Assembly (NCBI RefSeq): GCF_030811555.1
Contig: NZ_JAUSQZ010000001.1
Coordinates: 7,065,241-7,129,240 of the forward strand
Direction of reading: 5' to 3'
DNA length: 64,000 nucleotides
DNA from: Kineosporia succinea
GTDB taxonomy: Bacteria > Actinomycetota > Actinomycetes > Actinomycetales > Kineosporiaceae
The notes below the pieces were generated by a model. The model ran no database searches and was not told where the DNA came from. It saw only the letters and a program-made list of their open reading frames with translations. Below are positions 16,638-26,033 of this stretch, one piece after another. Made by a program: the position numbers and the translations under genes. Each line of letters opens with the position of its first letter. Positions within the stretch are counted from its first letter, which is position 1.

Positions 16638-19600
16638 CTACCGCACGGTCAGCGTGAACGACTGCAGTGCCGTCCCCGCGGTGCTCACCGCCGTGAGCGT
16701 CAGGCGGTAGGTGCCCCGGACCGTCGGCGTGCCCGACAGCGTCGCCGTCCCGTCGTTGTTGCTGACGAAACGCACTCCGCGCGGCAGGATCCCGAGCGCG
16801 TACAGCGTGGCGTCCGGGTAGCCGGCGGTGGTGACCGGGAAGGTGAACGCCGTGCCCGCCGTCGCCGTCGCGTTGTTCGCGCTGGTGAAGACCGGGCTCT
16901 GGCGCACCGCGACGGTCAGCGTCTGGGTGGCAGTGCCCGCACTGTTGGTCGCGGTCACCGTCACCGGGTAGCTGTCACCGCTGGTCGGCCGGCCGCTGAT
17001 CGTGCCGCCCCCCGTGGTGTTGGCCGTGAAGGTCAGGCCCGGGGGCAGGCCCTTCACGCTGACCACCGGGGTGGGCGAACCGGTGCTGGTGATCGCCTTG
17101 GAGAAGCTCAGCCCCACCGTCGCGGTCGCCGAGGCCGACGACGTGATCACCGGGGTCCTGACCACCGTCAGGGTGAACGCCTGGGTCACCGTGCCGGCGC
17201 TGTTCGTCGCCGTCAGCGTGAGCGGGAAAGTGCCGGTGGTGGAGGTCTTCCCGGCCAGGACGGCGGTGCCGCCGGTGCCGGGGGTGAAGGTCACGCCCGA
17301 GGGCAGGGTGCCCGTGCTGCGCAGCGTGGCCGCCGGGTAGCCGGACGTCCTGACCGCGAACGAGAACGCCGTGCCGGCGCTCGCCGCGGTGCCCGCCTCG
17401 CTGGTGAAGGCCGGGGGCCCGGCGACGGTCAGCGTGAACGCCTGGGTCGTCGTGCCCTGCGCGCCGACGGCGGTCAGGGTCAGCGGGTAGCTGCCCGCCG
17501 AGCCGGCCGCCGGGGTGCCGGCCAGGGTGGCGCTGCCGTTGCCGTTGTCGGTCAGGGTGACGCCGGCGGGCAGGTCACCGGTCGCGGTGATCGTGCGGGC
17601 CGCCGGGGCGGTGGTCACGGCGAAGGTGCCCGCGGTGCCGACGGTCAGGCCGGCGGTGGCGGCGCTGGTGAAGACCGGGCCGTTCGAGGGCAGCGTCAGC
17701 TGGGTGGAACCGCTGACCCAGCCGGACCATTCGCCGCCGTAGGAGGAACCGAACGCCGCGCCGTTGACCTTGGTGCCGGCGGGCACGGTGACCGGGGCGG
17801 CGGTCGAGCCGCTGCTGGTCACGGTGACCACACCGTCCTGCACGTAACCGGTGACCGAGGGGTTCGCGCCCATCCCGGCCCGGGCCCAGGCCTGCTGCTC
17901 CGACAGGACGGTGGAGGCCTCCTTCAGGGACAGGTTGACCAGCGGGGTGTCGGTGGTGAAGACGCTGCGGTACTGGCTGATGATGCTCGACATGAGCTGC
18001 AGGCCGAGGTAGTCCGGGCCGGTCAGGTTCGAGACGTGGGCGTAGAACGGCCGGGGGTCGTTCGAGAGGATGAAGCGCAGGTCGTTGGTCGTGTCGGTGG
18101 GCACGATGTACGACGCGAAACCGGTCTTCGGGTCCAGCGGGGCGGACAGGCAGGTGGCGGTGGCCGGGTTGTCCTCGCAGTAGCCGCTGCCGCCGTCGGC
18201 CCGGGACAGGTAGATCCAGTTGTACTCGTCGACCTGCTCCTCCTTGGTCGACACGTTGTAGTACACGGCGACCGGGTGACGGGGCACCGTGGTCGCGGCG
18301 CCGACGGGCCGGGCCCCGGTCTCGCGGGAGGCGTCCGCACCGGCGTACCGGATGCCGGTGGCGGTCAGGGCGGCGGCGAAGTTCGGGTTGTCGACCGGCT
18401 GCTCGGGCAGGCGGAACAGGCCCGAGTGCTCACCGGAGAGGTACTCGGTGGCGTCGAAGTCCAGGCCCAGCGCCTTGCCCCGGGCGATGTTGTCGCTGAT
18501 CTCGGAGCTGATCGCGGCCTGGCTGATCCACGAGATGTTGCTGCCGTCGGCCGCGACCGCCTTGCCGTCGGTGGTCTCGCACACCCACGGCACGACCGCC
18601 GTGTTCTGCTTACAGCCCTGGTAGATGTGCTGGTAGCCGTGGTTGAGCCAGCGGAACTGCGACTTGTTCGCGACCAGCGCCTTGGTCAGCTCGTCGGTGC
18701 CGTTCCAGGCGTTGCCGTCGCGGTCGTTCAGCGAGTAGTACCCGTTGAACGGCAGGGTGACGGTGTAGTCGTTGGCCTTCTGCCAGGCCACGACCTGGTT
18801 CACATCCGAGGCCGTCATGCGGATGTCGGGCGTGGTCACGGTGACCGACGCCGGGCAGTCCTCGGTCGGCGTGCAGTTGTTCGTGCTGTCCCAGCGCGCG
18901 TCGTAGCTGAACGCGTCGTCGTAGTGGAACGTGAAGTAGTTGCGGTTGATGCCGAAGTGGGTGCCCTTGGTGACCCAGCTGACGATGCCGTGGGCCAGCT
19001 GCCGGTACTGCGACAGGCTCGTGCTCATCGCGCCGGTGATCACCATCTTCTCGACGCCGCCGTTGGCGTAGACGCCGACGAGCGAGCCGGGGGCGCTCGA
19101 ACCGGGCACCGGCACGGTGACGAACGGGGTGAAGGTGCCGCCCGCGGGCATCACGTCGGCGCCCGCCGGGGTGGCGATGAACCCGTAGGTGCCGACGCCG
19201 ATCGTCAGGTTGCCGGACAGGTAGCCGAACCCGTCGGCCTTCGCGGCATCGGTCGCCGTGGCGGTCATCCCGGTCAGGTCACCGGCGAAACCGTTCGGGG
19301 CGGCCGCGTAGTTCAGGCCGACCGTGGGGTTCGCCCACTGGTAGCTGTCGACCTGGCGCACCCCGAACTGCGCCTCGTAGCTGGTGAGGGCGGCCAGTTC
19401 GGCGGCCGGCAGGCCCCCGCCGAGGTCGTCGGGCAGGACGACGGCGTTGAACTTGCCCTCGGTGCCGTCGGCCAGGTAGCCGGCGGTGATCGCGGGCCGG
19501 GAGGCGTCCGCGAGGTCGACCTCGGTGAACGGCACGCCCTCGGTGGTGAACTGGTCGGTGATGGCCTTGACCCACACGCTGCCGTCGTCGACCACCAGGG

Positions 19601-19760
19601 CGCGCAGGTTGATACGGGCACCGGCCGCGGAGGCGGGGCCGGCGGCGGTGACCGCGGCGGTGGCGGTCAGGCCGAGGGCCACCGCCACGCTGAGCAGCGC
19701 GGCGGCCGGGCGGCGGGTTCGGCGGCCCACCGGGCCGCGAGTGGGCAGGGACAATCGCAT
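16638..19760 (-). CDS. Secreted Agd3-like (CE18) polysaccharide deacetylase with Ig repeats
   Basis: 1040 residues. A signal peptide (about 18-46, ending ASAAG) is followed by an N-terminal alpha/beta domain and a deacetylase barrel. NYFTFHYDDAFSYD (Asp pair at 281-282) and WLNHGYQHIYQG (His374 and His378, HxxxH) match metal motifs 1 and 2 of the CE4/CE18 barrels. The overall layout resembles fungal Agd3, which deacetylates galactosaminogalactan. From about 665 there are four He_PIG-type Ig repeats of about 85-90 residues (GPVFTSA, GPPAFTSE, TPVITSS, SPVFTSA). GGTGGA before the ATG at 19760 supports the start. Likely an extracellular or wall-associated deacetylase of the neighbouring exopolysaccharide system. 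Confidence 0.8.
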   Translation of the reverse strand: MRLSLPTRGPVGRRTRRPAAALLSVAVALGLTATAAVTAAGPASAAGARINLRALVVDDGSVWVKAITDQFTTEGVPFTEVDLADASRPAITAGYLADGTEGKFNAVVLPDDLGGGLPAAELAALTSYEAQFGVRQVDSYQWANPTVGLNYAAAPNGFAGDLTGMTATATDAAKADGFGYLSGNLTIGVGTYGFIATPAGADVMPAGGTFTPFVTVPVPGSSAPGSLVGVYANGGVEKMVITGAMSTSLSQYRQLAHGIVSWVTKGTHFGINRNYFTFHYDDAFSYDARWDSTNNCTPTEDCPASVTVTTPDIRMTASDVNQVVAWQKANDYTVTLPFNGYYSLNDRDGNAWNGTDELTKALVANKSQFRWLNHGYQHIYQGCKQNTAVVPWVCETTDGKAVAADGSNISWISQAAISSEISDNIARGKALGLDFDATEYLSGEHSGLFRLPEQPVDNPNFAAALTATGIRYAGADASRETGARPVGAATTVPRHPVAVYYNVSTKEEQVDEYNWIYLSRADGGSGYCEDNPATATCLSAPLDPKTGFASYIVPTDTTNDLRFILSNDPRPFYAHVSNLTGPDYLGLQLMSSIISQYRSVFTTDTPLVNLSLKEASTVLSEQQAWARAGMGANPSVTGYVQDGVVTVTSSGSTAAPVTVPAGTKVNGAAFGSSYGGEWSGWVSGSTQLTLPSNGPVFTSAATAGLTVGTAGTFAVTTAPAARTITATGDLPAGVTLTDNGNGSATLAGTPAAGSAGSYPLTLTAVGAQGTTTQAFTLTVAGPPAFTSEAGTAASAGTAFSFAVRTSGYPAATLRSTGTLPSGVTFTPGTGGTAVLAGKTSTTGTFPLTLTATNSAGTVTQAFTLTVVRTPVITSSASATATVGLSFSKAITSTGSPTPVVSVKGLPPGLTFTANTTGGGTISGRPTSGDSYPVTVTATNSAGTATQTLTVAVRQSPVFTSANNATATAGTAFTFPVTTAGYPDATLYALGILPRGVRFVSNNDGTATLSGTPTVRGTYRLTLTAVSTAGTALQSFTLTVR

Positions 19761-19972
19761 CGGTCCACCAGACGGAGTCGGGTCAGGGCAGTGAGGTCCG
19801 ATGCTCAGTCGGCCACGGACAGTCACCGGTCCCCGAACCGTAGGACACCACTCCCACCCTCAGTGCCGGTCCGGAGCCGAAATCACCCGCCCGGCGTGGC
19901 ATTATGCACCGAAACCGGGCAGGCCCGGGTGACGCGTCGTGGCCCTCTACGACGATGGGGGACGCGCCGGGC

Positions 19973-20671
19973 TCAGTCGCCGATCAGGGTGGCCGCCGCC
20001 GAGGTGGCCGCCGAGCGGGCGAGCGCCGCGGTCGCGGCGGTCGCGCTGACCTGCACGAGGCGCTTGCGCACCACCGCGTTGACCTGGGCGGTCGTGACCG
20101 GCCCGGTGGTCACGACCGCTCCGGCCGACACCCGGCCCGTCTCCGGCGAGAACGACCGCGCCCCACTGCCGGCCGGGGGCAGCCCCTGCTCGACCAGGTC
20201 CTGGTCACCGGCGACGGCCACCTGCCAGACCAGGTAGCCCAGCCGCACTCCCCCGTCGGCCGAGTACGTGCAGCCGTCGAGCTGCCGCCGCCCGTCGGTG
20301 GCCGTGCGCGGATCCGGAACCCCCTCGCCGACGTCAGTTTTCAGCAGGCGGCCGACCTGGGCCGCGGTCAGGCCGGCACAGGTCGTGGCCGGTGCGCCGG
20401 TCCCGGTCCCGGTTCCGGTTCCGGCTCCGGGGCTGTCCGTGGTGGACGTGGTGGTCACGACCGGGCTCGCCGCACCGCTCGCGCCGGGCACCGCCGACGC
20501 ACCGGCTGCCGGTGACGGAGTGACGACCGCGCCGGCTTGCGCACCGGAGGACCCCGAGGAGCAGGCGGACATCAGTGCCGTCAATGCCGTCAATGCCACC
20601 GGGAGGGCCAGAACCGCCCACCGCCGGGACGATTCGGCACAACGGGACTCGGACCGGCGGGGCGCGGACAT
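19973..20671 (-). CDS. Lipoprotein of unknown function
   Basis: 232 residues. A hydrophobic signal ends in the lipobox LMSAC, followed by a Ser/Gly/Thr/Pro-rich linker with (GT) repeats to about residue 95. The C-terminal globular part contains two Cys (TTCAGLTAAQVG and DGCTYSADG), probably disulphide-bonded, like DUF3558-type lipoproteins of actinomycetes. AGGAG lies 8 bases before the chosen ATG. It is transcribed in the same direction as, and just upstream of, the Agd3-like gene, so it may act on the same surface polysaccharide; that is inference. Confidence 0.8.
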   Translation of the reverse strand: MSAPRRSESRCAESSRRWAVLALPVALTALTALMSACSSGSSGAQAGAVVTPSPAAGASAVPGASGAASPVVTTTSTTDSPGAGTGTGTGTGAPATTCAGLTAAQVGRLLKTDVGEGVPDPRTATDGRRQLDGCTYSADGGVRLGYLVWQVAVAGDQDLVEQGLPPAGSGARSFSPETGRVSAGAVVTTGPVTTAQVNAVVRKRLVQVSATAATAALARSAATSAAATLIGD

Positions 20672-21025
20672 GAGGGATGCTCCTGACCTGGATCGAGGCT
20701 GCTGCCGGCCCCGTGACGAGGCCGACATCAGATTGCCGCACGGTCACCGGAAAGCGGGGCGGACCGGTCGTGTGTCGCCGGTCCGCAACGATTCTCGTCC
20801 GGACGAACCGGGCATCCCGACCCGCCGGGCGCTTCGGGATGGGCGGATACGCGAACTCCGGACCGGAACGACCGTCACACCAGGTAGTCAGATCCTGCGT
20901 TCGGTGACTCCGTGCGTCAGCTGTGATGAAGCAACTCACTGGAGCATTGCCACCCTGCGCTGCCGTCACTCACTCTGAGTCGGCAGGCCGGAGAGCGGAC
21001 GAGGACGGACGAGGGGAGCCCACGG
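20672..21025. promoter_or_regulatory. Divergent promoter region of the exopolysaccharide locus
   Basis: About 350 bases between the lipoprotein (minus) and the PelF-like gene (plus). No gene is visible. It must carry promoters for both arms of the locus. The stretch around 20880-20985 is less GC-rich and is the likely control region, but I could not identify a clear -35/-10 pair. Confidence 0.4.
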
Positions 21026-22555
21026 GTGCGCATCGCACTGATCACCGAGGGCTCCTACCCGTTCTCGCACGGCGGCGTCAGCACCTGGTGCGACCAGCTG
21101 GTGCGCGGCCTGCCCGAACACGACTTCGAGGTGGTGGCCCTCACCGCGACGGGCACCGAGAAGCTCCAGTGGGACCTGCCCGGCAACGTCGGCGCCGTGC
21201 GGTCGCTGCCGATGTGGGGCGAGGCGCGCCGCACCGTGGGCCGGACCGGGTTCGCCCGCCGGTTCCGCCCGGGCCGGCGCCACGCCGTGCGCCCGCTGGT
21301 GCGGGGCGACCTCGACCCGGTGGCCCGCGCCGGGGCCCACGACCTCGTGCACGCCCTGATCGAGCCCGACCTGCAGCTGGCCGGGGACCGGTTCCGCTCG
21401 GCCCTGCGCACCTGGGCCCGGATCGCCCCCGACCACGACCTCGAGGGCGCCCTGCTCTCACCCGAGCTGATCAGCGTGCTCATGGACGCCTGGCCCGCCG
21501 AGGAACTGGCCGTCAACTGGGGCGGCTGCGAGCGCGGTGTGCCCACGGTGGCCGACGCGGTGACCGCGGCCCGCCTGCTGACCCACATGCTGCGTCCCCT
21601 GGAGCACCGCCCGCCGGTGGCCGACGTCGTGCACCTGGTCTCGAACGGCATCGCCGGCCTCGTCGGGCTGGCCGCGAAGTGGCGCCACGGCACACCTTTC
21701 GTGCTGTCCGAGCACGGCGTGTACCTGCGTGAGCGGTACCTGTCGTTCGGCCGCTCGACCTACGCGCGGCCGGTGAAGTGGCTGCTGCTGCGCTTCTACC
21801 GCCTGCTCTCCAGCGCGGTCTACGCGGAGGCGGCACTGGTCGCGCCGGGCAACGTGTACAACCAGCGGTGGGAGACGTGGGACGGCGTGCCCGACAACGT
21901 CATCCGCACCGTCTACAACGGCGTCGACCCGGCCGAGTTCACGCCGGCGGACACCGAGCCCGAGGTGCCGACCATCGCCTGGGTCGGGCGCATCGACCCG
22001 ATCAAGGACCTGGAGACGCTGGTGCGCGCGTTCGCGCTGGTGCGTCAGCGCTGCCCGCAGGCCCGCCTGCGGGTGTTCGGCGGCACGCCGGCCGGCAACG
22101 AGGACTACCGCAGCGCGCTCGAGCAGCTCGCGACCGACCTGGGCCTGGGTGACTCGGCCTGCTTCGAGGGCCGGGTCGAGTCGGTGCAGGACGCCTACGC
22201 CGCCGGTCACCTGGTCGCGCTCACGAGCATCTCCGAGGGATTCCCCTACACCGTGATCGAGGCGATGAGCTGCGGCCGGGCCACCGTGTCCACCGACGTC
22301 GGCGGCGTGGCCGAGGCCGTCGGGGACGCCGGCCTGGTCGTGCCGCCGCGCGACCCGGCGGCCTTCGCCGACGCCTGCGTGCAGCTGCTCACCGACGACG
22401 CCGAACGCCGCCGTCTGGCCGCGCGCGCCCGGGACCGGGTGATCGAGCTGTTCACGCTGGAGCAGTCCCTGACCGCGTTCCGCACCATCTACGCCGACGT
22501 CCGGAGCGGCGTCGACCGTGAGGGAGCCCTGGCCGGCCGGGAGGTGCTGGTGTGA
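21026..22555 (+). CDS. pelF: PelF-type GT4 glycosyltransferase
   Basis: 509 residues. The N-terminal DUF3492-type start (MRIALITEGSYPFSHGGVSTWCDQLVRGL) and the GT4 end are those of PelF, the cytoplasmic glycosyltransferase of Pel exopolysaccharide synthesis. IAWVGRIDPIKDLETLVRAF and EGFPYTVIEAMSCGRATVSTDVGG (E-x7-E) form the nucleotide-sugar site. In Pseudomonas Pel the donor is UDP-GalNAc or a related aminosugar; donor choice here is inferred. GAGGGGAG precedes the GTG start. It overlaps the membrane protein gene by 4 bases, as expected for a synthase complex. Confidence 0.9.
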   Translation: MRIALITEGSYPFSHGGVSTWCDQLVRGLPEHDFEVVALTATGTEKLQWDLPGNVGAVRSLPMWGEARRTVGRTGFARRFRPGRRHAVRPLVRGDLDPVARAGAHDLVHALIEPDLQLAGDRFRSALRTWARIAPDHDLEGALLSPELISVLMDAWPAEELAVNWGGCERGVPTVADAVTAARLLTHMLRPLEHRPPVADVVHLVSNGIAGLVGLAAKWRHGTPFVLSEHGVYLRERYLSFGRSTYARPVKWLLLRFYRLLSSAVYAEAALVAPGNVYNQRWETWDGVPDNVIRTVYNGVDPAEFTPADTEPEVPTIAWVGRIDPIKDLETLVRAFALVRQRCPQARLRVFGGTPAGNEDYRSALEQLATDLGLGDSACFEGRVESVQDAYAAGHLVALTSISEGFPYTVIEAMSCGRATVSTDVGGVAEAVGDAGLVVPPRDPAAFADACVQLLTDDAERRRLAARARDRVIELFTLEQSLTAFRTIYADVRSGVDREGALAGREVLV

Positions 22556-24054
22556 GCGCGCCCTCGATGATGGAGCCCACCGGCGCGGGCCCGGTCCGGA
22601 TCCCGCTGTCCGGCGCCCGCACCGTGCTGCCGGGCCTGCCCGGCTGGGCCGGCGCCCCGGCCACGGCCGTGCACCGCCGCTGGAACGGCCACGAGCGCCG
22701 CTCCCGGGAACGGCTGCGGCGCCTGAGCCGCGACTACGACGCGCTGTGCACCTCGGCGGTCGACGCCGCCGAGATCGCCGCCGGCCTGGAGGCCTCGGGC
22801 TTCACCGACGGCTCGGCCCGCGAGTACGGCTACCCGGGTGTCTTCGGCCTGGCCGAGGCCCTGTTCCGGCTCACGCCCCGTCTCGCCGACCGGCGCCCGG
22901 GCCGCCTCGCCAACCCGTGGGCCGAGCGTCCGCTGCGTCACCTGGCGCGGGGACTGACGTTCGCACTGCCGGGCCTGGTGCTGGTCGCCTGCCTGCCCGC
23001 CCTGAGCAGCGGCGCCGACCGGGTGACGCTCGTGCTGGCGATGCTGCTCGGGTGGCCGGCCAGCCAGGCCATGGCCTTCCTGGGGTACTCCCTGGAGGGC
23101 CGGCGCCACCCCCGCGCCGCGGCTGCCGTCCTGCTGCTCGGCCTGTGCGTGTCCGCGCTCGTCGCCGGGCTTCTCGCCCTCGCCGCCCACACCCTCGGCG
23201 CGTCCGCCCCGGTCGTCGCGATCGCGGCCGCCGAGATCGTCTACGTCACGTCCGCCGCGGTCGTGCTGGTGCTGGGCAACGAGCTGATCGTGCTCGGGGC
23301 CCTGGTGCCCGGGGTGGTCGCGGCGGCGTGCTCGCGGTGGGTGCCCGGTCTGCCCGACCCGGTGCTGGTCGCCGGGGCCGTCTCCAGCGTGGCCCTGGTG
23401 CTCGTCGCGGCGCTCGCCATCTGCGCCGGCGCGCGGATTCGCGACCTGCGCGGCGGTTTCCGGGTGCTGACCCGGCACGACCTGACCGAGGTGGTCTTCC
23501 ACCTGGGCTACGGTCTGGCCGGCGGCGTCCTGGTCACCCTGCCCGCCCTCGGCGGGTCGGCCACGGCCGCCGGCGGGCTGGCCCTGCTGCCGGTGATCTG
23601 GTCGATGGGCGGCGCCGAGTGGAGCGTCGTGTGGCTGCGCCGGCGCTCGTTCGACCTGCTCAACGAGACCATCTCGGTGCCCGGGTTCCAGCGTTCCGTG
23701 CGGCGTCTGGCCCTCACCGGCACGGTGCGGTACCTGCTCCAGCTCACCGTTCTCACCGGCCTGCTGGTGGCCGGGTTCCGCCTGACCGGCGGCGCGCTGC
23801 CCGACCGGCCGCTCACCGTCGCCCTGCTGGCCGGCTGGCTGCTCGGCGGTGGCCTCTACCTGGCCCTGACCCTCTCGTCGCTGTCGGGGGTACGCACCGT
23901 CGTGCCCTGCCTGCTGCTGGCGGTCGCGGTCGGCCTGGCCGCACACACCCTCCTGACCTCACCGTTCGCGATGCTCGCGGCCCCCGTGGCCCTGGTGATC
24001 GCTCTGGCCCCGGCGCTGCGTCGCACCGTGGCCGACCCGGTACGGCACATGTGA
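22552..24054 (+). CDS. Polytopic membrane protein paired with PelF
   Basis: 500 residues. After about 125 cytoplasmic residues there are some 10-12 hydrophobic segments (LTFALPGLVLVACLPAL onward to AMLAAPVALVIALAPAL). I do not find a definite family motif. Its 4-base overlap with the PelF-like gene and its size make it the likely functional counterpart of PelG, which with PelF forms the polymerising and export unit in the inner membrane. In the fungal enzyme Gt4c both parts are in one chain. A hairpin follows immediately after its stop. Confidence 0.78.
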   Translation: MSAPSMMEPTGAGPVRIPLSGARTVLPGLPGWAGAPATAVHRRWNGHERRSRERLRRLSRDYDALCTSAVDAAEIAAGLEASGFTDGSAREYGYPGVFGLAEALFRLTPRLADRRPGRLANPWAERPLRHLARGLTFALPGLVLVACLPALSSGADRVTLVLAMLLGWPASQAMAFLGYSLEGRRHPRAAAAVLLLGLCVSALVAGLLALAAHTLGASAPVVAIAAAEIVYVTSAAVVLVLGNELIVLGALVPGVVAAACSRWVPGLPDPVLVAGAVSSVALVLVAALAICAGARIRDLRGGFRVLTRHDLTEVVFHLGYGLAGGVLVTLPALGGSATAAGGLALLPVIWSMGGAEWSVVWLRRRSFDLLNETISVPGFQRSVRRLALTGTVRYLLQLTVLTGLLVAGFRLTGGALPDRPLTVALLAGWLLGGGLYLALTLSSLSGVRTVVPCLLLAVAVGLAAHTLLTSPFAMLAAPVALVIALAPALRRTVADPVRHM

Positions 24055-24073
24055 GAGGCGAGGCCCGCCTCTC
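24053..24073 (+). terminator. Hairpin splitting the exopolysaccharide operon
   Basis: GAGAGGCG (24053-24060) and CGCCTCTC (24066-24073) form a perfect 8-base stem with a 5-base loop, starting at the stop codon of the membrane protein. It is not followed by T residues. It may partly terminate transcription or protect the upstream mRNA, giving less of the downstream sugar enzymes. Confidence 0.5.
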
Positions 24074-24136
24074 CCGCCGTCCCCCGAAACCTCAGTCCGC
24101 GCGTCCCACATTTTCTGCCCCTGAAGGAGAATCAGC

Positions 24137-25141
24137 GTGAGCACCGAATCCACCCTGGTCGCTGTCACCGGAGCCGACGGCTTCATCGGGTCCCACCTGG
24201 TCGAGGCCCTCGTCGAGCGCGGCCACCGTGTGCGGGCGATGGGCCTGTACAACTCCTTCGGCAGCTACGGCTGGATGGACACCCTGCCGCAGGACGTCAT
24301 GGCCAACGTCGAGGTCGTGCTCGGTGACGTGCGCGACCCCGGCTGCGTCGAGCCGTTCCTGGCCGGCGTCGACACCGTCTACCACCTGGCCGCGCTGATC
24401 GCGATCCCGTACTCGTACACGGCGCCGCGCTCGTACGTCGAGACCAACGTGCTGGGCACCATGAACGTGCTGGACGCCGCCCGCCGTCACGGCACCGGCC
24501 GCGTCGTGCACACCTCGACCAGCGAGACCTACGGCACCGCCCGCACCGTCCCGATCAGCGAGGACCACCCGCTGCAGGCCCAGTCCCCCTACGCCGCCAG
24601 CAAACTCGCGGCCGACAAGCTGGCCGAGAGCTACCACCTGAGCTTCGAGACGCCCGTGGTGACGCTGCGCCCGTTCAACACCTACGGCCCCCGGCAGTCC
24701 AACCGGGCCGTGATCCCCACCGTCGTCGCGCAGCTCGCGGCCGGCAAGAAGGTCATCGACCTGGGCGCCGTCACCCCGACCCGCGACTTCCAGTTCGTCA
24801 AGGACACCGCCGCCGCGTTCGTCACCGTCGGCACCGCCGCCGCCGGGTCGGTGCTCGGCCAGGTCTTCAACGCCGGTACCGGCGGCGAGATCTCGGTCGG
24901 CGACCTGGTTCGCACCGTGGCCCGGATCATGGACGTGGACGCCGAGGTGCGCCTCGACCCGAACCGGATCCGCCCCGAGGGCTCGGAGGTGCAGCGCCTG
25001 GTCGCCGACCCCTCGCGCCTGACCGCCGCCACCGGCTGGTCGGCGCAGACCGACCTGGAGAAGGGCCTGGCCCAGACCATCGACTGGTTCCGCGACCCGG
25101 CCAACCTGGCCCGCTACCGCACCAGCGGCTACGTCATCTGA
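24137..25141 (+). CDS. NAD-dependent sugar dehydratase/epimerase, LegB-like
   Basis: 334 residues, extended SDR. TGADGFIGSHLVEAL binds NAD; STSETYG and YAASKLAAD contain the catalytic Thr/Ser, Tyr and Lys. AALIAIPYSYTAPRSYVETN and RPFNTYGPRQSNRAVIP are typical of the LegB group, UDP-aminosugar 4,6-dehydratases, rather than of GalE. It should form a 4-keto-6-deoxy (or 4-epimerised) nucleotide sugar. GAAGGAG precedes the GTG start. First of four tightly spaced genes that supply or modify the polymer. Confidence 0.88.
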   Translation: MSTESTLVAVTGADGFIGSHLVEALVERGHRVRAMGLYNSFGSYGWMDTLPQDVMANVEVVLGDVRDPGCVEPFLAGVDTVYHLAALIAIPYSYTAPRSYVETNVLGTMNVLDAARRHGTGRVVHTSTSETYGTARTVPISEDHPLQAQSPYAASKLAADKLAESYHLSFETPVVTLRPFNTYGPRQSNRAVIPTVVAQLAAGKKVIDLGAVTPTRDFQFVKDTAAAFVTVGTAAAGSVLGQVFNAGTGGEISVGDLVRTVARIMDVDAEVRLDPNRIRPEGSEVQRLVADPSRLTAATGWSAQTDLEKGLAQTIDWFRDPANLARYRTSGYVI

Positions 25142-25169
25142 GACCCCCCTCCTCGTAAAGGAACACGCC

Positions 25170-26033
25170 ATGCACGCAGTGATTCTCGCCGGGGGCCAGG
25201 GCGTCCGCCTGCGCCCGTACACCACCAGCCTGCCCAAGCCGCTGATGCCGATCGGCGACCGCTACTCGATCCTCGAGATCGTGCTGACCCAGCTCAGCGA
25301 CCAGGGTTTCACCGACGTGACCCTGGCCATCGGGCACCTCGGGCACCTGATCCGCTCGTTCATCGGCGACGGCTCGCGCTGGGGCCTGCGGGTGCGCTAC
25401 CTCGACGAGGACCGCCCGATGGGCACCATGGGCCCGGTCGTGCGGATGCTCGACGAGCTCCCGCAGGACGTCCTGGTGATGAACGGCGACATCCTCACCG
25501 ACATGAACTACGCCGAGCTCCTGCGCGGCCACCGGGCCGGCGGCCGCCCGCTGACGATCGCCACCTACCAGCGCTCGGTGAACATCGACTTCGGCGTGCT
25601 GGACATCGAGTCCGACCAGGTCGTGGCGTTCCGCGAGAAGCCGACCCACCACTACCGGGTCAGCATGGGCGTCTACGGCGTCTCGACCGCGGCCCTGCGC
25701 GGTTACGACGCGGGCCGGCACTTCGGTTTCGACGACCTCGTGCTCGACCTGCTCAGGGCCGAGACCCCGCCGTCCAGCTACGCGTTCGACGGGTTCTGGC
25801 TCGACATCGGGCGCCCCGACGACTACGACCGCGCCAACGAGGAGTTCGCCACGCTCGCGCCGGCCCTGCTGCCCGCGTCCGACCGGCACCGGGCCGGTGA
25901 GTGCCCGTCGGCGATTTCCACCACGGCGGTGTCCTTCACCCCGTCGGCCACCATCACCCTGCCGGACGCCGCCCCGATCAGCACCCCGATCGCCCCGTGG
26001 GACATCTCCCTGCCGGCGGCCGCCGCTTCATGA
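25170..26033 (+). CDS. Sugar-1-phosphate nucleotidyltransferase
   Basis: 287 residues. AVILAGGQGVRLRPYTTSLPKPLMPIGD is the nucleotidyltransferase signature (the core GG-x-G-x-R-L-x-P with PKP), and VMNGDILTDMNY holds the metal-binding Asp. It activates a sugar 1-phosphate with a nucleoside triphosphate; similarity to mannose-1-phosphate guanylyltransferases is general, so base and sugar are open. The fold ends near FATLAPALLP; the last ~40 residues are a Thr/Ala/Pro-rich tail reading into the next gene, which it overlaps by 4 bases. Confidence 0.9.
   Translation: MHAVILAGGQGVRLRPYTTSLPKPLMPIGDRYSILEIVLTQLSDQGFTDVTLAIGHLGHLIRSFIGDGSRWGLRVRYLDEDRPMGTMGPVVRMLDELPQDVLVMNGDILTDMNYAELLRGHRAGGRPLTIATYQRSVNIDFGVLDIESDQVVAFREKPTHHYRVSMGVYGVSTAALRGYDAGRHFGFDDLVLDLLRAETPPSSYAFDGFWLDIGRPDDYDRANEEFATLAPALLPASDRHRAGECPSAISTTAVSFTPSATITLPDAAPISTPIAPWDISLPAAAAS

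Noticed and set aside
18036-20237. 733-residue open frame opposite the deacetylase-like gene and beyond
   Set aside because: Composition is that of a shadow frame, and it crosses gene boundaries on the other strand.
24137-25141. UDP-glucose 4-epimerase (GalE)
   Set aside because: The LIAIPYSY and RPFNTYGPRQSNRAVIP patterns fit the LegB-like dehydratase group better than GalE.
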